Below the pieces are notes generated by a model. It did no database searches. It was given only the letters and a program-made list of their open reading frames with translations, and was not told the origin of the DNA. Positions 9,384 through 18,666 of a DNA stretch of 64,000 nucleotides are shown here, piece after piece (position 1 is the first letter of the stretch; every line of letters starts with the position of its first letter). The translations under genes and the position numbers were made by a program. The DNA lies in NCBI RefSeq assembly GCF_041260665.1, contig NZ_JBGCCT010000045.1:17331-81330 (forward strand), read 5' to 3'. This DNA is from Catenulispora sp. GP43 (GTDB lineage: Bacteria; Actinomycetota; Actinomycetes; Streptomycetales; Catenulisporaceae).

Positions 9384-9736
9384 CCGCCAAGCCAGAAATC
9401 CGGGGATCGCAGATGCTCGGCACGTTGGACCAGATTCTGCACTATGACAACACCTCGTTGCGCGCCGTCGAGCTTGTGGGGCGTGGCATCAGTGCGAAGG
9501 CGCGATGCACGTTCGTCTCGGCAGAGGACAAGACCAGAGATTCGTCCGGCCTATCGCATGCAGAGCGGATGGCCGCCGTCGACAAGCTGATCGAATTGGG
9601 TGACCTCGAGGACGAGCTGGAAGATCTCTGGCAGCAGAGGCGCGCAGACGAGCTGACCGCCGCCGACTTCGATGCAGCACTGCAAGACATCGTCCAACGG
9701 CTCGAAGCGTGGCCGGCGCACTTGGTGAAACCTTAG
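9380..9736 (+). CDS. candidate immunity protein for the RHS toxin
   Basis: 118 residues from ATG 9380, overlapping the toxin stop by 4 bp (ATGA). No signal peptide or membrane segment, so it is cytoplasmic. Composition is mixed, with an acidic helical C-terminal half (KLIELGDLEDELEDLWQQR). I recognise no named immunity family. The assignment rests on position directly after the variable tip of a polymorphic toxin. A hairpin directly follows the stop. Confidence 0.7.
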   Translation: MTAKPEIRGSQMLGTLDQILHYDNTSLRAVELVGRGISAKARCTFVSAEDKTRDSSGLSHAERMAAVDKLIELGDLEDELEDLWQQRRADELTAADFDAALQDIVQRLEAWPAHLVKP

Positions 9737-9737
9737 A

Positions 9738-9759
9738 GCGACCTTGAAACGCAGGTCGC
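9738..9759 (+). terminator. hairpin after the toxin-immunity pair
   Basis: GCGACCT and AGGTCGC form a perfect 7-bp stem with an 8-base loop, beginning two bases after the stop of the immunity gene. No U tract. The rest of the gap to 9960 shows nothing clear. Confidence 0.5.
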
Positions 9760-9959
9760 GACACCTGTGAGAGCAAGACGGCAGGCGACTTCAAGCCATC
9801 GATACCGTGTCGTTCCGCCGCCGGACAGGTTGCATGAAAGCCCCGGCTAAGGCGCAGTCCAGGTCCGGCTAAGGACCAGCTCGGCCGGAGGCGAGGAAAC
9901 GCTAAGAACCCTCGACGACCCCCGAAGCAACACATCCACGTTGCTTCCGGGAGTTCGCT

Positions 9960-10751
9960 ATGAGCACCACCGCCCACACGACCTACACCGCGACCCGTTC
10001 TTCTTCCCCGGCCTCCTCGCCCTTCTACGCGGTCGAGTGCGCGTTCGAGCGTTTGGCGAGCGGGCCCAACTCGCTGATCCTCGACGGCGCGCAGCTTGGC
10101 GAGCCGTTCCCCGCCGAACCCCTCACGCTGGACGCCGTCCGCAAGATCGTGCTGAAGCGGAGCAACCAGATCGGTCCGCGCGATCGCGTGTGGGTAGAGC
10201 TCGTCCGCAACGCGCGTGCCCACGGCGGAGACTGGACGATCGCGGCGGTCGGGATGGCGCTGCCGGCGCTGAAGTGGCTGGGCGGTGCGTACGCCAATAA
10301 GTACGACGGCCACCCCGCTGACCTGGACGGCGAGATTCTGACCGGGTTCCTGGAGCACCTGGCCGAAATCGACATCGACCGTCCCGGCATCATGACCCGG
10401 CTCCGTTACGCCGCTCTGCGCGCGGCACGGCGCGCGGTCGACCAGGAGATCGGATACATGCGGTCGGCCGCGGTGGCCGAGGCGATGGAGCCGCACCTGC
10501 CGTGGGGCCACGAAGACCTGGTCCTCGCCAAGGCACAGTGCGAGGGAATCATCAGCGCCGCCGACGTGGACCTGATCGGCATGACTCGGCTGGAAGACAT
10601 CGATCTGGCCGAGGCCGCCGAGATGCTCGGCGTCACCCGGAACGCGGTCAAGATCCGCCGCCAGCGGGCCGAAGCGCGGCTGGTCGCATGGCTGCAGGGC
10701 CGGCGGGTGCCGTCGATGACGGACATGGCGCAATCGCGCGCTCGCGCTTGA
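9960..10751 (+). CDS. sigma-70 region 4-like HTH protein heading the T4SS cluster
   Basis: 263 residues. The C-terminal segment EDIDLAEAAEMLGVTRNAVKIRRQRAEARL (residues about 215-245, quoted over its length as EDIDLAEAAEML then GVTRNAVKIRRQRA) is a sigma region 4-like HTH. The preceding part (IMTRLRYAALRAARRAVDQE) is helical like a degenerate region 2. No clear -10-binding region 2 signature is seen, so it may be a DNA-binding regulator rather than a true sigma factor. It is the first gene of the plus-strand run leading into the conjugation genes. GGGAG lies 7 bases before ATG 9960. Confidence 0.6.
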   Translation: MSTTAHTTYTATRSSSPASSPFYAVECAFERLASGPNSLILDGAQLGEPFPAEPLTLDAVRKIVLKRSNQIGPRDRVWVELVRNARAHGGDWTIAAVGMALPALKWLGGAYANKYDGHPADLDGEILTGFLEHLAEIDIDRPGIMTRLRYAALRAARRAVDQEIGYMRSAAVAEAMEPHLPWGHEDLVLAKAQCEGIISAADVDLIGMTRLEDIDLAEAAEMLGVTRNAVKIRRQRAEARLVAWLQGRRVPSMTDMAQSRARA

Positions 10752-10854
10752 GCGGGGTCAAAAGATCTCGTCCGAGGTTCTGTAGACCCTGCTCCAGCAC
10801 GGCCTGCGGCCTTTGTGAGTGAGAAGAAGTCCTCACCGCCCTCAGGAGGCCGCC

Positions 10855-11220
10855 TTGCACTCCGACACCACCCATCGCCGCCAGGCCGTGCTGTTGCTCG
10901 CCGCTTCGGCCGCCGCGTCGCTGTTCGTCTGCGCCAAAGCACACGCGGCGACGGTCCCGGTCCACTCGCAGGTCCTGGCCGTGGCCACGATCGAGCAGGT
11001 CATCAGCAATTTGCGGACCTGGCTCGTCGGGCTGCTGGCCAGCCTGGCGACCGTGTTCCTGACCATCGGCGGGGCCCGCTACCTGATGGCCGGCGGCGAC
11101 CCAGCCGAGGTTGAGAAGGGGAAGACCGCCCTGAAGTCGGCGGCCTTCGGCTACGCCTTGGCCGTCCTGGCCCCGGTCGTTGTCACCGTCCTGCAGCACC
11201 TCGTCGGCGCAGGCAGCTGA
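10855..11220 (+). CDS. VirB2/TrbC-like pilin of the T4SS
   Basis: About 121 residues from TTG 10855, chosen because CAGGAGG at 10843-10849 lies 5 bases upstream. The N-terminus is a signal sequence (AVLLLAASAAASLFVCAKAHA). It is followed by two hydrophobic helices, WLVGLLASLATVFLTIGG and AAFGYALAVLAPVVVTVL, joined by a charged turn (GGDPAEVEKGK). That two-helix arrangement after a cleaved signal is typical of TrbC/VirB2 conjugative pilins. Next to a TrbL-like and a PrgI gene, it is probably the major pilin or a channel subunit. Confidence 0.75.
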   Translation: MHSDTTHRRQAVLLLAASAAASLFVCAKAHAATVPVHSQVLAVATIEQVISNLRTWLVGLLASLATVFLTIGGARYLMAGGDPAEVEKGKTALKSAAFGYALAVLAPVVVTVLQHLVGAGS

Positions 11221-11267
11221 CCTGCGCCGTTCGCTCTCGTTCCATCCAGTCCACGGAGACCACACTG

Positions 11268-11537
11268 ATGAACCGTCCGACCCGCCGTGCCCTGACTGCG
11301 ATCGCCGCGATCAGCAGCCTCGCCTTCACCGGGCTCAGCACATCCGCCTGCGCGGCCAAGCACACCGTGCCCAAGGCACACGTCATCACGATCCCCGCTC
11401 CAGACCAGGTCTCCGACGTCTTCCGCGCCGGCAATTGCCCGTGGCTGCAGATGCTCCAGAACTCCGAAGCCCAGGTCTACAACATGCTGATCTCATCGCC
11501 TCTTTGTGCCGACAAGCACTCGATGGCCGGCAACTGA
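11268..11537 (+). CDS. small putative lipoprotein of the T4SS cluster
   Basis: 89 residues. The N-terminus has RR, a hydrophobic stretch (LTAIAAISSLAFTGL) and a lipobox-like STSAC, so it is probably a membrane-anchored lipoprotein. Two further cysteines (NCPWLQ and SSPLC) could form a disulphide outside the cell. GGAGACC precedes ATG 11268. The TrbL-like gene starts one base after its stop. Position suggests an envelope component of the conjugation apparatus, comparable to VirB7, but sequence alone does not prove this. Confidence 0.65.
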   Translation: MNRPTRRALTAIAAISSLAFTGLSTSACAAKHTVPKAHVITIPAPDQVSDVFRAGNCPWLQMLQNSEAQVYNMLISSPLCADKHSMAGN

Positions 11538-11538
11538 C

Positions 11539-13425
11539 ATGAACCAGATCGCGTGTTGCACCGGCCGGGCGGTCAGAGCGCTGACGGTCGCCACGGGCGG
11601 TGCGGCCGCAATCGTGGTGATCGTCGCGTGCACGGCGAGGGCCGATCCAGGCCCGGCCCCGACGCCACCGGTGGTCGTCACGACGCCGGGCGCGACGCCG
11701 AGCCCGCTGACACCCGGCATCTACGGCCCGCTCGTCGGCGGCGGGACCATGGCCCCGCCGCCGCAGCCGATGGGCACCGATACGCCGCAGAGCTCCGATC
11801 CCGGCTTCTTCGACATCCCCGGCCAGATCGAGAAGGCGATCAACAGCTGGTTCGGGAATCTGGTGAAGTCTGCGCTTGGACCGGTGCTGAAGCTCGTGAG
11901 CTCGGTGCTGCTGTCCTCGCCGGATGTGAGCGACGGCCGGATCGCCGAGGTGTGGACAGGAACGCTGGTCACCGCCAACACGCTCTACGCCCTGTTCGTC
12001 CTGGTCGGCGGCGTCATCGTGATGAGTCACGAGACCGTGCAGTCGCGCTACAGCCTCAAACAGATCGCACCGCGCCTGGTGGTCGGCGTCATCGCCTCGA
12101 ACGCCTCGCTGTGGGCGATCGAGCAAAGTGTCTCGCTGGGGAACGCACTGTCGGCCGCGATCCTGGATCGGCCGGTGTCGGCTGAGGGGATCGGCGCTCA
12201 GCTGACGTCGATGATCGTGGACAAGATCTTCTTGTCTGGCGGCGTTGGGACGTTGTTCATGATCCTGCTCGGCGGCGCTGTGGCAGTCCTCGGGCTGGCA
12301 CTGCTGATCACCTACCTGATTCGCGCGGCGATCCTTATCGTGCTGACGGCGGGTGCGCCACTGGCGTTCGCCTGCCACGCTCTGCCGCAGACCGAGGGCC
12401 TGGCGAAGCTGTGGTGGCGCGGTGTGTTCGCATGCCTGGCCACGCAGTTCGGGCAGGCACTCGTCCTGATCACCTGCCTGCAGATCTTCTTCGACCCCCA
12501 CGCCGACCTCATCTTCGGTGTCCCGTCGGACGGCGGACTCATCGACTTGCTGCTCTGTCTGTGCCTGTTCTTCGTCCTCATCAAGATCCCGATCTGGGCG
12601 ACGCGGATCGCGCTGGGACGGCAGCCGCTCGGAGGGACGATGGCCAGCGGGCTGCTGCGGAACTTCCTGTACTACAAGGCGTTCATGGCGATGCGGGGCC
12701 GGGTCGGGCGCCGCCCGTCGCCGCCTCGCCGACCGCCGGGCGCCGCGTGGGTGAACCGTTCCCGGCCGGGTCCTCCTGCTCCAGGAGGTGGTCTGGCTCT
12801 GTTCGTGGGCCCGCGTCCGGGAGGGGCAGGACCGGGCGGCTGGTCGCCAGAGTCGCCGACAGTGACCGTGACCCGGATCTGGCCGTCATCACCACCACCG
12901 CCACCTCAACCGACGCCGCCGGGCCGCGCGCCGATGAAGCCGCCTCCAACTCCACCTGCGCTCCCGCCTGGCAGAAGCGCCCGGTTGGATGCCCGGCACC
13001 GGGCGACCGTAGCTGCGCCACCGGTTCGCGGCCAGCAGCACGGGCTGTTCCCGCCAGTGGCCAGACCGGTAAGACAGCCTGCCGAATCGCCAGTGGCCGC
13101 CTCGGCGTCCCCGCGCTTGAGCTCTGGATTCCGGAACGACGCGTTGTTTCCGCCACCGAGATCGCAACGAGCGCAGGCACCGCGAGCAGCAGCTGCGCCC
13201 GTCCGTGCAGCGAGTAACTCCACCTCCACGTCCTCGCCGTTTGTCCCGATGTTCGTGTCCGCGGCGGACTACGTCGAGCCGATGAAGAAACGCGGACCGA
13301 AAGCGCCGAAGGCAGCACCGCCGCGGCAGCCGCGAACCGTCCGTGCCTCGGCGCGCTGGCCTGCGCCCTATCCGACAGTCCTGCCAGAACCCACTGAGCC
13401 CGGAAAGAAGGCAGATCCCTCATGA
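11539..13425 (+). CDS. TrbL/VirB6-like polytopic conjugation protein with Pro-rich tail
   Basis: About 628 residues from ATG 11539, just after the lipoprotein stop. It has a signal sequence (AAAIVVIVACTARA), a Pro-rich linker, then five or six membrane helices in residues 150-370 (e.g. ALFVLVGGVIVMSHE, LFMILLGGAVAVLGLALLI, LIVLTAGAPLAFACHALP, LLLCLCLFFVLIKIPIWA). PLAFACHALPQTEGLAKLWW matches the central loop of TrbL-type proteins of Gram-positive conjugation systems. The last 240 residues are Pro/Arg-rich, low complexity and probably cytoplasmic. Its stop overlaps the PrgI start (ATGA at 13422). Confidence 0.75.
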   Translation: MNQIACCTGRAVRALTVATGGAAAIVVIVACTARADPGPAPTPPVVVTTPGATPSPLTPGIYGPLVGGGTMAPPPQPMGTDTPQSSDPGFFDIPGQIEKAINSWFGNLVKSALGPVLKLVSSVLLSSPDVSDGRIAEVWTGTLVTANTLYALFVLVGGVIVMSHETVQSRYSLKQIAPRLVVGVIASNASLWAIEQSVSLGNALSAAILDRPVSAEGIGAQLTSMIVDKIFLSGGVGTLFMILLGGAVAVLGLALLITYLIRAAILIVLTAGAPLAFACHALPQTEGLAKLWWRGVFACLATQFGQALVLITCLQIFFDPHADLIFGVPSDGGLIDLLLCLCLFFVLIKIPIWATRIALGRQPLGGTMASGLLRNFLYYKAFMAMRGRVGRRPSPPRRPPGAAWVNRSRPGPPAPGGGLALFVGPRPGGAGPGGWSPESPTVTVTRIWPSSPPPPPQPTPPGRAPMKPPPTPPALPPGRSARLDARHRATVAAPPVRGQQHGLFPPVARPVRQPAESPVAASASPRLSSGFRNDALFPPPRSQRAQAPRAAAAPVRAASNSTSTSSPFVPMFVSAADYVEPMKKRGPKAPKAAPPRQPRTVRASARWPAPYPTVLPEPTEPGKKADPS

Positions 13426-14341
13426 CCGACGACGACCTGCACGGCTACCGGACGGTCCGCATCCCCGGAAACATCGAGAAGGAGGATCAGATCATCGGAT
13501 CGCTGACGATGCGCCAAGTGGCCGTCATCGGCGGCACCGGTGCCGTCCTCTGGTGCTTGTGGATGGCAGTCCGGACCTGGGTTCCAGCTCTATTGTTCGT
13601 GGCCCCGTGGCCCCGTGGCTGCTGGTGCTGTTCGTGGTGGCGCTGTCGGTGAGCATGAATAGGGACGGCGTCAGCGTTGACCGGCTGTTGCTGGCGGCTC
13701 TGAAACAGGCCGCCTCCCCGCGTCGGCAGGTGCCTGCTCCTGAAGGTGTTCGGAAACCGCCGACCTTCATCACCGCGGCGATGCGCGGTCGCACGAAGCC
13801 ACCCGTGTCTCTGAACCTCCCGGTCCGTACGGTGACCGAATCCGGGACCATCCGCCTCGGCCCAGACGGCGTGAGTTCGCTCGCCGAGTCCTCGACCGTG
13901 AACTTCGCTCTCCGCACGCATGCCGAGCAGGAGGTGCTGATCGGCGGGTTCGCGCGTTGGCTCAACACCCTGACCGGGTCGGTCCAGATCGTCTCCCGCA
14001 CAACTCCGGCCGACCTGGGCGACCAAGTGGCGCTGCTGCGCGAGCGTGCCGGCGGCTTACCGCATCCGTTGCTGGAGCAGGCCGCCCTCGACCACGCGGA
14101 CTTCCTGGATGATCTCGCATCCCGGCGCACGCTGATGGACCGCAAAGTCCTCATCGCCACGCACGAATCAGACCCTAAGGCCGAGCAACGACTGCTGCGC
14201 CGAACCCACGACAGCTCCGCCGTGCTCGCCGGATGCGAGTTGAACGTCACCGTCCTCGACGCGGTGGCCGCGACCGACGTTCTCGGCGCGGCTCTCGACC
14301 CCGACCGATCCGCCACGACCAGGACAGGAGCCCCCCGATGA
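13422..14341 (+). pseudogene. PrgI-family T4SS protein, frameshifted by an 8-bp tandem duplication
   Basis: The N-terminus from ATG 13422 (YRTVRIPGNIEKEDQIIGSL, then TMRQVAVIGGTGAVLW) is a clear PrgI-type membrane protein start. This frame stops with TGA at 13650-13652. The rest of the protein (VVALSVSMNRDGVSVDRL ... to 14341) is in another frame. At 13599-13614 the octamer GTGGCCCC occurs twice. Removing one copy gives one continuous ORF of about 304 codons, reading FVAPWLLVLFVVALSV through the junction. An ATG at 13655 lies two bases after the premature TGA, so the C-terminal part could be made by reinitiation. PrgI proteins work beside VirB4 in Gram-positive conjugation; VirB4 follows with an ATGA overlap. 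It may be a true mutation, slipped-strand variation or a sequence error. Confidence 0.8.
13599..13614 (+). repeat. 8-bp tandem repeat inside prgI
   Basis: GTGGCCCC twice, followed by GTGGC, so about 2.6 copies. The extra copy shifts the frame by 8 bases and breaks the PrgI reading frame. Confidence 0.9.
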
Positions 14342-16179
14342 TCAGCCCGGCTCCGACTGCACTCGGCGTCCTGTCACCTCGCTCGCGCAGGTGCCGCACC
14401 CGCGAGAACAGCGTCGACATCGGCCTGAGCCCGGCCAGCCTGGAAGTCAGCGCGAAGCGGCTCCGGATCGGCGAGACCTACGCCGCCACGTTCGCCGTCA
14501 CCGGCTATCCGGCCGAGGTCGCCGCCGGATGGCTGGAACCGCTGCTCGCGTTCCCCGCCAGGATCGACGTCTCCATCCACATCGATCCGGTGCCCGCTCC
14601 CGTCGCCGCTGACCGGCTCCGCAAGCAACGCGCACGCCTGGAATCCGGACGTCGGGCGTCGGCGGAGAAGGGGCGGCTCGACGACCCGGAGACCGAGGCC
14701 GCCGCCGACGACGCGCGTGAACTGGCTTACCGCGTGGCGTGCGGGGAGGGGAAGCTGTTCGCGGTCGGCGTATATCTGACGATCGCTGCCGACTCCGAAC
14801 ATGAACTCGCCGACACCTGCGCGGCGGTGAAGTCGGTCGCAGATGGGATGCTGCTGCGCTTGGTCCCCGCGACCTTCCGCACCGTTGCCGGCTGGTGTTC
14901 CACGCTGCCGCTAGGCCTGGACCTGTTGAGGCTGCGCCGTACCTTCGACACCGAAGCCTTGGCGACGGTGTTCCCTTTCACCTCGGCCGATCTGCCGCTG
15001 CCGTCTGGCGGTGCTTCCGGCCGTAACGCTCCGGGGCCGGTTCTCTATGGGGCGAATGGCACGGGCTCGGGGCTGGTCGTGTGGGACCGCTGGGCCTGCG
15101 ACAACCACAACTCCGTCGTCCTGGCCCGCTCTGGCGCCGGCAAGTCGTACTTCACCAAGCTCGACATCCTGCGCTCGCTATATCAGGGCGTGCAGGTGCT
15201 GGTCGTCGACCCGGAGCAGGAGTACACCCGTCTGGCTGACGCCGTCGGCGGAACGATCGTGGAACTCGGAGCCCCCGGCGTCCGGGTCAACCCGCTGGAC
15301 CTGCCCAAGAGAGCGTCCGGTAGCCCGGACATGGTGCGGCGTCGTGCGCTCTTCGTCCACTCCGTCGTCGCGGTTCTGCTCAGCGCCGAGCTGACTGGTG
15401 GCCAGCGCGCAGCGCTGGATGCGGCGATCCTGTCGGCCTACGCTCACGCCGGGATCATCGACGATCCTCGGACTCACGCACGCCCAGCGCCGACGTTGAA
15501 GGACGTCGTCGAGCTACTGGCGCGAGCCGACAGCGCGGAGGCCACATCGCTGGCTGAACGGCTGACCCCGCACACGACGGGATCGTTCTCCGGCCTGTTC
15601 GACGGTCCCACGACGACGGCTGCCGACGGCCACCTCGTCGTGTTCGCCCTACGACAGCTTCCGGACGAGCTGAAGGCGATCGGCACCCTGCTGACGTTGG
15701 ACGCGATCTGGCGCACCGTGTCCGATCCGGAGCACAGGCAGCGGCGTCTCGTCGTGGTTGACGAGGCCTGGCTGCTGATGAAGGAGCCGGCCGGGGCGCG
15801 GTTCCTGTTCCGCATGGCTAAGGCGGCCCGCAAACAGTGGGCCGGGTTGGCGGTCGTCACCCAGGACGCCGCAGACCTGCTCGGAACGGATCTGGGTAAG
15901 GCGGTCGTGGCAAACGCCGCGACTCAGATCCTGCTGCGTCAGGCTCCGCAAGCGATCGACCACGTCGCCGCCGCCTTCCGGCTGTCCGCAGGTGAGAAGG
16001 CTTACTTGCTCTCTGCGACACGGGGAAGTGGCCTCATCGCCTCGGGGACGTCCAGGGCAGCCTTTACGGCCATCTCGTCCGATCAAGAACACATTCTGGC
16101 GACTTCGGATCCGGCAGAGATCGAAGCCATGGCTGCGCGGAACCCGAACGCCATCGATGAAGAGGAGTCGCCGTGGTAA
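14338..16179 (+). CDS. VirB4/TraC-family conjugation ATPase
   Basis: 613 residues from ATG 14338, which overlaps the PrgI stop (ATGA). The N-terminal half (30-230) is a VirB4-type domain (TYAATFAVTGYPAEVAAGWL). The Walker A is ARSGAGKSYFTK near residue 263, the strand VLVVDPEQEY follows, and the Walker B is RRLVVVDEAWLLM near 469. VVTQDAADLLGTDLGKAVVA is the typical conserved region after it. It energises pilus assembly and DNA transfer at the inner face of the membrane. The ORF is intact, unlike its two neighbours. The next gene starts 7 bases before its stop. Confidence 0.9.
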   Translation: MISPAPTALGVLSPRSRRCRTRENSVDIGLSPASLEVSAKRLRIGETYAATFAVTGYPAEVAAGWLEPLLAFPARIDVSIHIDPVPAPVAADRLRKQRARLESGRRASAEKGRLDDPETEAAADDARELAYRVACGEGKLFAVGVYLTIAADSEHELADTCAAVKSVADGMLLRLVPATFRTVAGWCSTLPLGLDLLRLRRTFDTEALATVFPFTSADLPLPSGGASGRNAPGPVLYGANGTGSGLVVWDRWACDNHNSVVLARSGAGKSYFTKLDILRSLYQGVQVLVVDPEQEYTRLADAVGGTIVELGAPGVRVNPLDLPKRASGSPDMVRRRALFVHSVVAVLLSAELTGGQRAALDAAILSAYAHAGIIDDPRTHARPAPTLKDVVELLARADSAEATSLAERLTPHTTGSFSGLFDGPTTTAADGHLVVFALRQLPDELKAIGTLLTLDAIWRTVSDPEHRQRRLVVVDEAWLLMKEPAGARFLFRMAKAARKQWAGLAVVTQDAADLLGTDLGKAVVANAATQILLRQAPQAIDHVAAAFRLSAGEKAYLLSATRGSGLIASGTSRAAFTAISSDQEHILATSDPAEIEAMAARNPNAIDEEESPW

Positions 16180-18666
16180 TCCACACTGCCGATCCTTCGG
16201 CAGTTCCGGCCTCGCCGACCGGAACCGACCTGCGCGCCACTCCGCTGACACGCTTCCTGGAGGACCCTGGCGGCTACTTTTCCTCGTGGCTCGACATCAT
16301 TGGCGCCTTCCTCGTGCAGTGGTGGCCGCTGATCGGAACGACCTTGGTGTGGCTGGCATGCGTGGTCACCGGCCTTCGCGTCGTTCTGCGCTCACGGCAC
16401 CGCCGACTGATGGCCGCCGGGGCGCGCAAGATCGAGATCCTGGTACCGCCGCACGTGGAGCCGGGATCCGGCGCAGCGTTCTGGGCACATCTGCATGCGA
16501 TGCTGCGCCCCGCCTGGCGGCGTTTCATCGACGGACAGCCGCACCTTGTCTTCGAGTACACGTGGACCGCCGACGCGTTGACGCTCGGCGTCTGGGTTCC
16601 CGGTGTCGTGCCGCCTGGCATGGTCGAGCGGGCGGTCACCGCCGCGTGGCCCGGGGCACAGACCACCGTCGTCACCCCGGCTCATGTTCCGATTCCGCTC
16701 ACCGCCACGGCGACCGGCGGACGGCTGCGGCTGGCCAAGCCGGAGGTCCTGCCGTTGCGGTCGGACTATGACGTCGACCCGTTACGTCCGCTGTTGGAGG
16801 CGGCCAGCGGCCTGACCGGACCAGAGTCGGCCGCGGTGCAGGTGCTGGCGAGGCCAGCGACCGGCCGACGGGTCCGGCGCTACCACCGGAAGCTGTTGAA
16901 GCTGAAGCACCAGGCGTCAGGTGCCTCGGTCCGGGTGCCAGTTCGCACTGTCGTCTTCGACGCCGTCTCACCGGGCAAGCCGATCGCGCGGGCGGTCTCG
17001 CGCCAGGACCCGGTCGCCTCGGCGGCGTTGCGCGCGGCGGTCGGGAAGTCGACGGGCTCGCTTTGGGAGACCGAGGTTCGGTATGCAGTGGCCACATCGA
17101 CTCCCGAGCCTCGGACCCGCACGGAGCGCAAAGCGATCAACCGGCGGCTGCGTGGCCTCGCGCACTCGGTTGCCTCCGCGTTCGGGATCCATGCCGAACG
17201 GAACAGTGGCGCCGCAAGCCGCTGTTCAGACCCGCTCGCACCTTGGCTTTAAGGTTCTGCAACGGCGGGGATCTGCTGACGGTCGCCGAGTTGGCTGCGG
17301 TGGCACACCTACCGATGGATACCACCGCCATCGGAGTAGCGCGGGCCGGAGCACGGGTCGTGGCTCCGCCGGTGCGGATCGCCTCGTCTGGCGATGAGGA
17401 CCAGCTCAAGGTTCTCGGCGACGCGGACGCCGGCCCCGCACGGCGCGTCGCGCTGAAGGTCGCGGACGGTCGCCAGCACACGCACATCATGGGCTCGACG
17501 GGCTCCGGTAAGTCGACGCTGATGGCTCGCATGATCCTGGACGACGTCACGGCCGGGCGCGGTGTCGTTGTCATCGATCCGAAGGGCGACCTCATCGGAG
17601 ACCTGCTGGACCGCCTGCCGGAACAGACCGCCGAGAGGACTGTGCTGATCGACCCGACCGACGACGGCCCGAAGCCGTCGCTGAACATCCTGTCCTCGGG
17701 TGAACCCGGCCTGGTCGTCGACAACGTCGTCGGCATCTTCAGCCGGATCTTCGCCTCCAGTTGGGGACCGCGTACTGACGACGTCTTCCGCGCCGCGTGC
17801 CTGACGCTGTTGTCCGCCAAGACCGACAAGGTGCCGACGCTCGCCGACGTGCCCGCCCTGCTGACGGACCCGGTTGTGCGGGAGCGTTATGTGCGCGCCC
17901 TGCCGAGGGATACGAAGAACGGTCGAGTATTGAAGGTGTTCTGGAAGGGCTTCAACGACCCTCCGGTGACCGCGCAGGGCCTCGCTGCGGCGCCGCTTCT
18001 CAACAAGCTGCGCGCCTTCCTCCTCCGCGACTTCGTGTCGGACATCGTCGCCACACCGGAGTCGACGGTGGACCTGCGCAAAGTACTAAACGGCGGAGTC
18101 TGCCTCGCCCGGCTGCCGAAAGGCGTACTCGGCGAGGACGCCGCGCGGCTGCTCGGCTCGTTCATCGTCGCCGCGACGTGGCAGGCCGCGGCGACGCGAG
18201 CCCGGAGCGAGGAAGGCGGGCGTATTGACGCTGGCCTCTATATGGATGAAAGTCACAATTTTCTCAACTTGCCCTATCCGATGGAGGACATGCTCGCCGA
18301 GGCACGCGGTACCGGCTCTCCCTGGTGCTCGCGCACCAGAACCTCGGCCAGCTCACGGGCGAGTTGCGCGAGGGGATCTCGGCGAACACCCGCAACAAGG
18401 TGTTCTTCGCCTGCTCCCCGGAGGACGGCCGCGTACTGGAGAAACACGTCGCGCCTGTACTGACCGAGCACGACCTATCGCACCTCGGCGGCTATCAGGC
18501 AGCCGTCGGTCTCCTCGCCGACGGCGCACTTGCGCCCGCGTTCACCATGCGCACCAGAGCACTGACGCCTGCGATTCCAGGCAGAGCCGACGCGATCCGT
18601 CGCCGAGTCCATTCCGACCTCGCGGCCCGGACCCGAGAAAGCGAAGGGCTGCGTGATGTCGCATGA
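16173..18666 (+). pseudogene. VirD4/TraG-like coupling ATPase, two single-base frameshifts
   Basis: Three overlapping frames make one protein. Frame one (GTG 16173 to 17252) holds a membrane helix (WPLIGTTLVWLACVVTGLRV) and the N-terminal domain. Frame two (from about 17200 to 18463) has the Walker A MGSTGSGKSTLMARM, VVVIDPKGDLIGDLL and YMDESHNFLNLPYPMEDML. Frame three (from about 18310) has YRLSLVLAHQNLGQLT and the C-terminus. Both junctions fit one missing base: near 17200 (HAERN into QWRRKPLF) and at 18309-18310, where an extra T would read EARG-YRLSLVLAHQN, the usual VirD4/TraM-recognition motif. It would couple the DNA substrate to the T4SS. As written it cannot make a full coupling protein; sequence error is possible. 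RBS AGAGGAG precedes the start. Confidence 0.8.

Noticed and set aside
9489..10733. 414-codon minus-strand frame
   Set aside because: Spans the immunity gene, a hairpin and the sigma-like gene on the opposite strand; composition of a shadow frame.
11386..12501. 371-codon minus-strand frame
   Set aside because: Opposite the TrbL-like gene; Arg/His/Gln-rich shadow.
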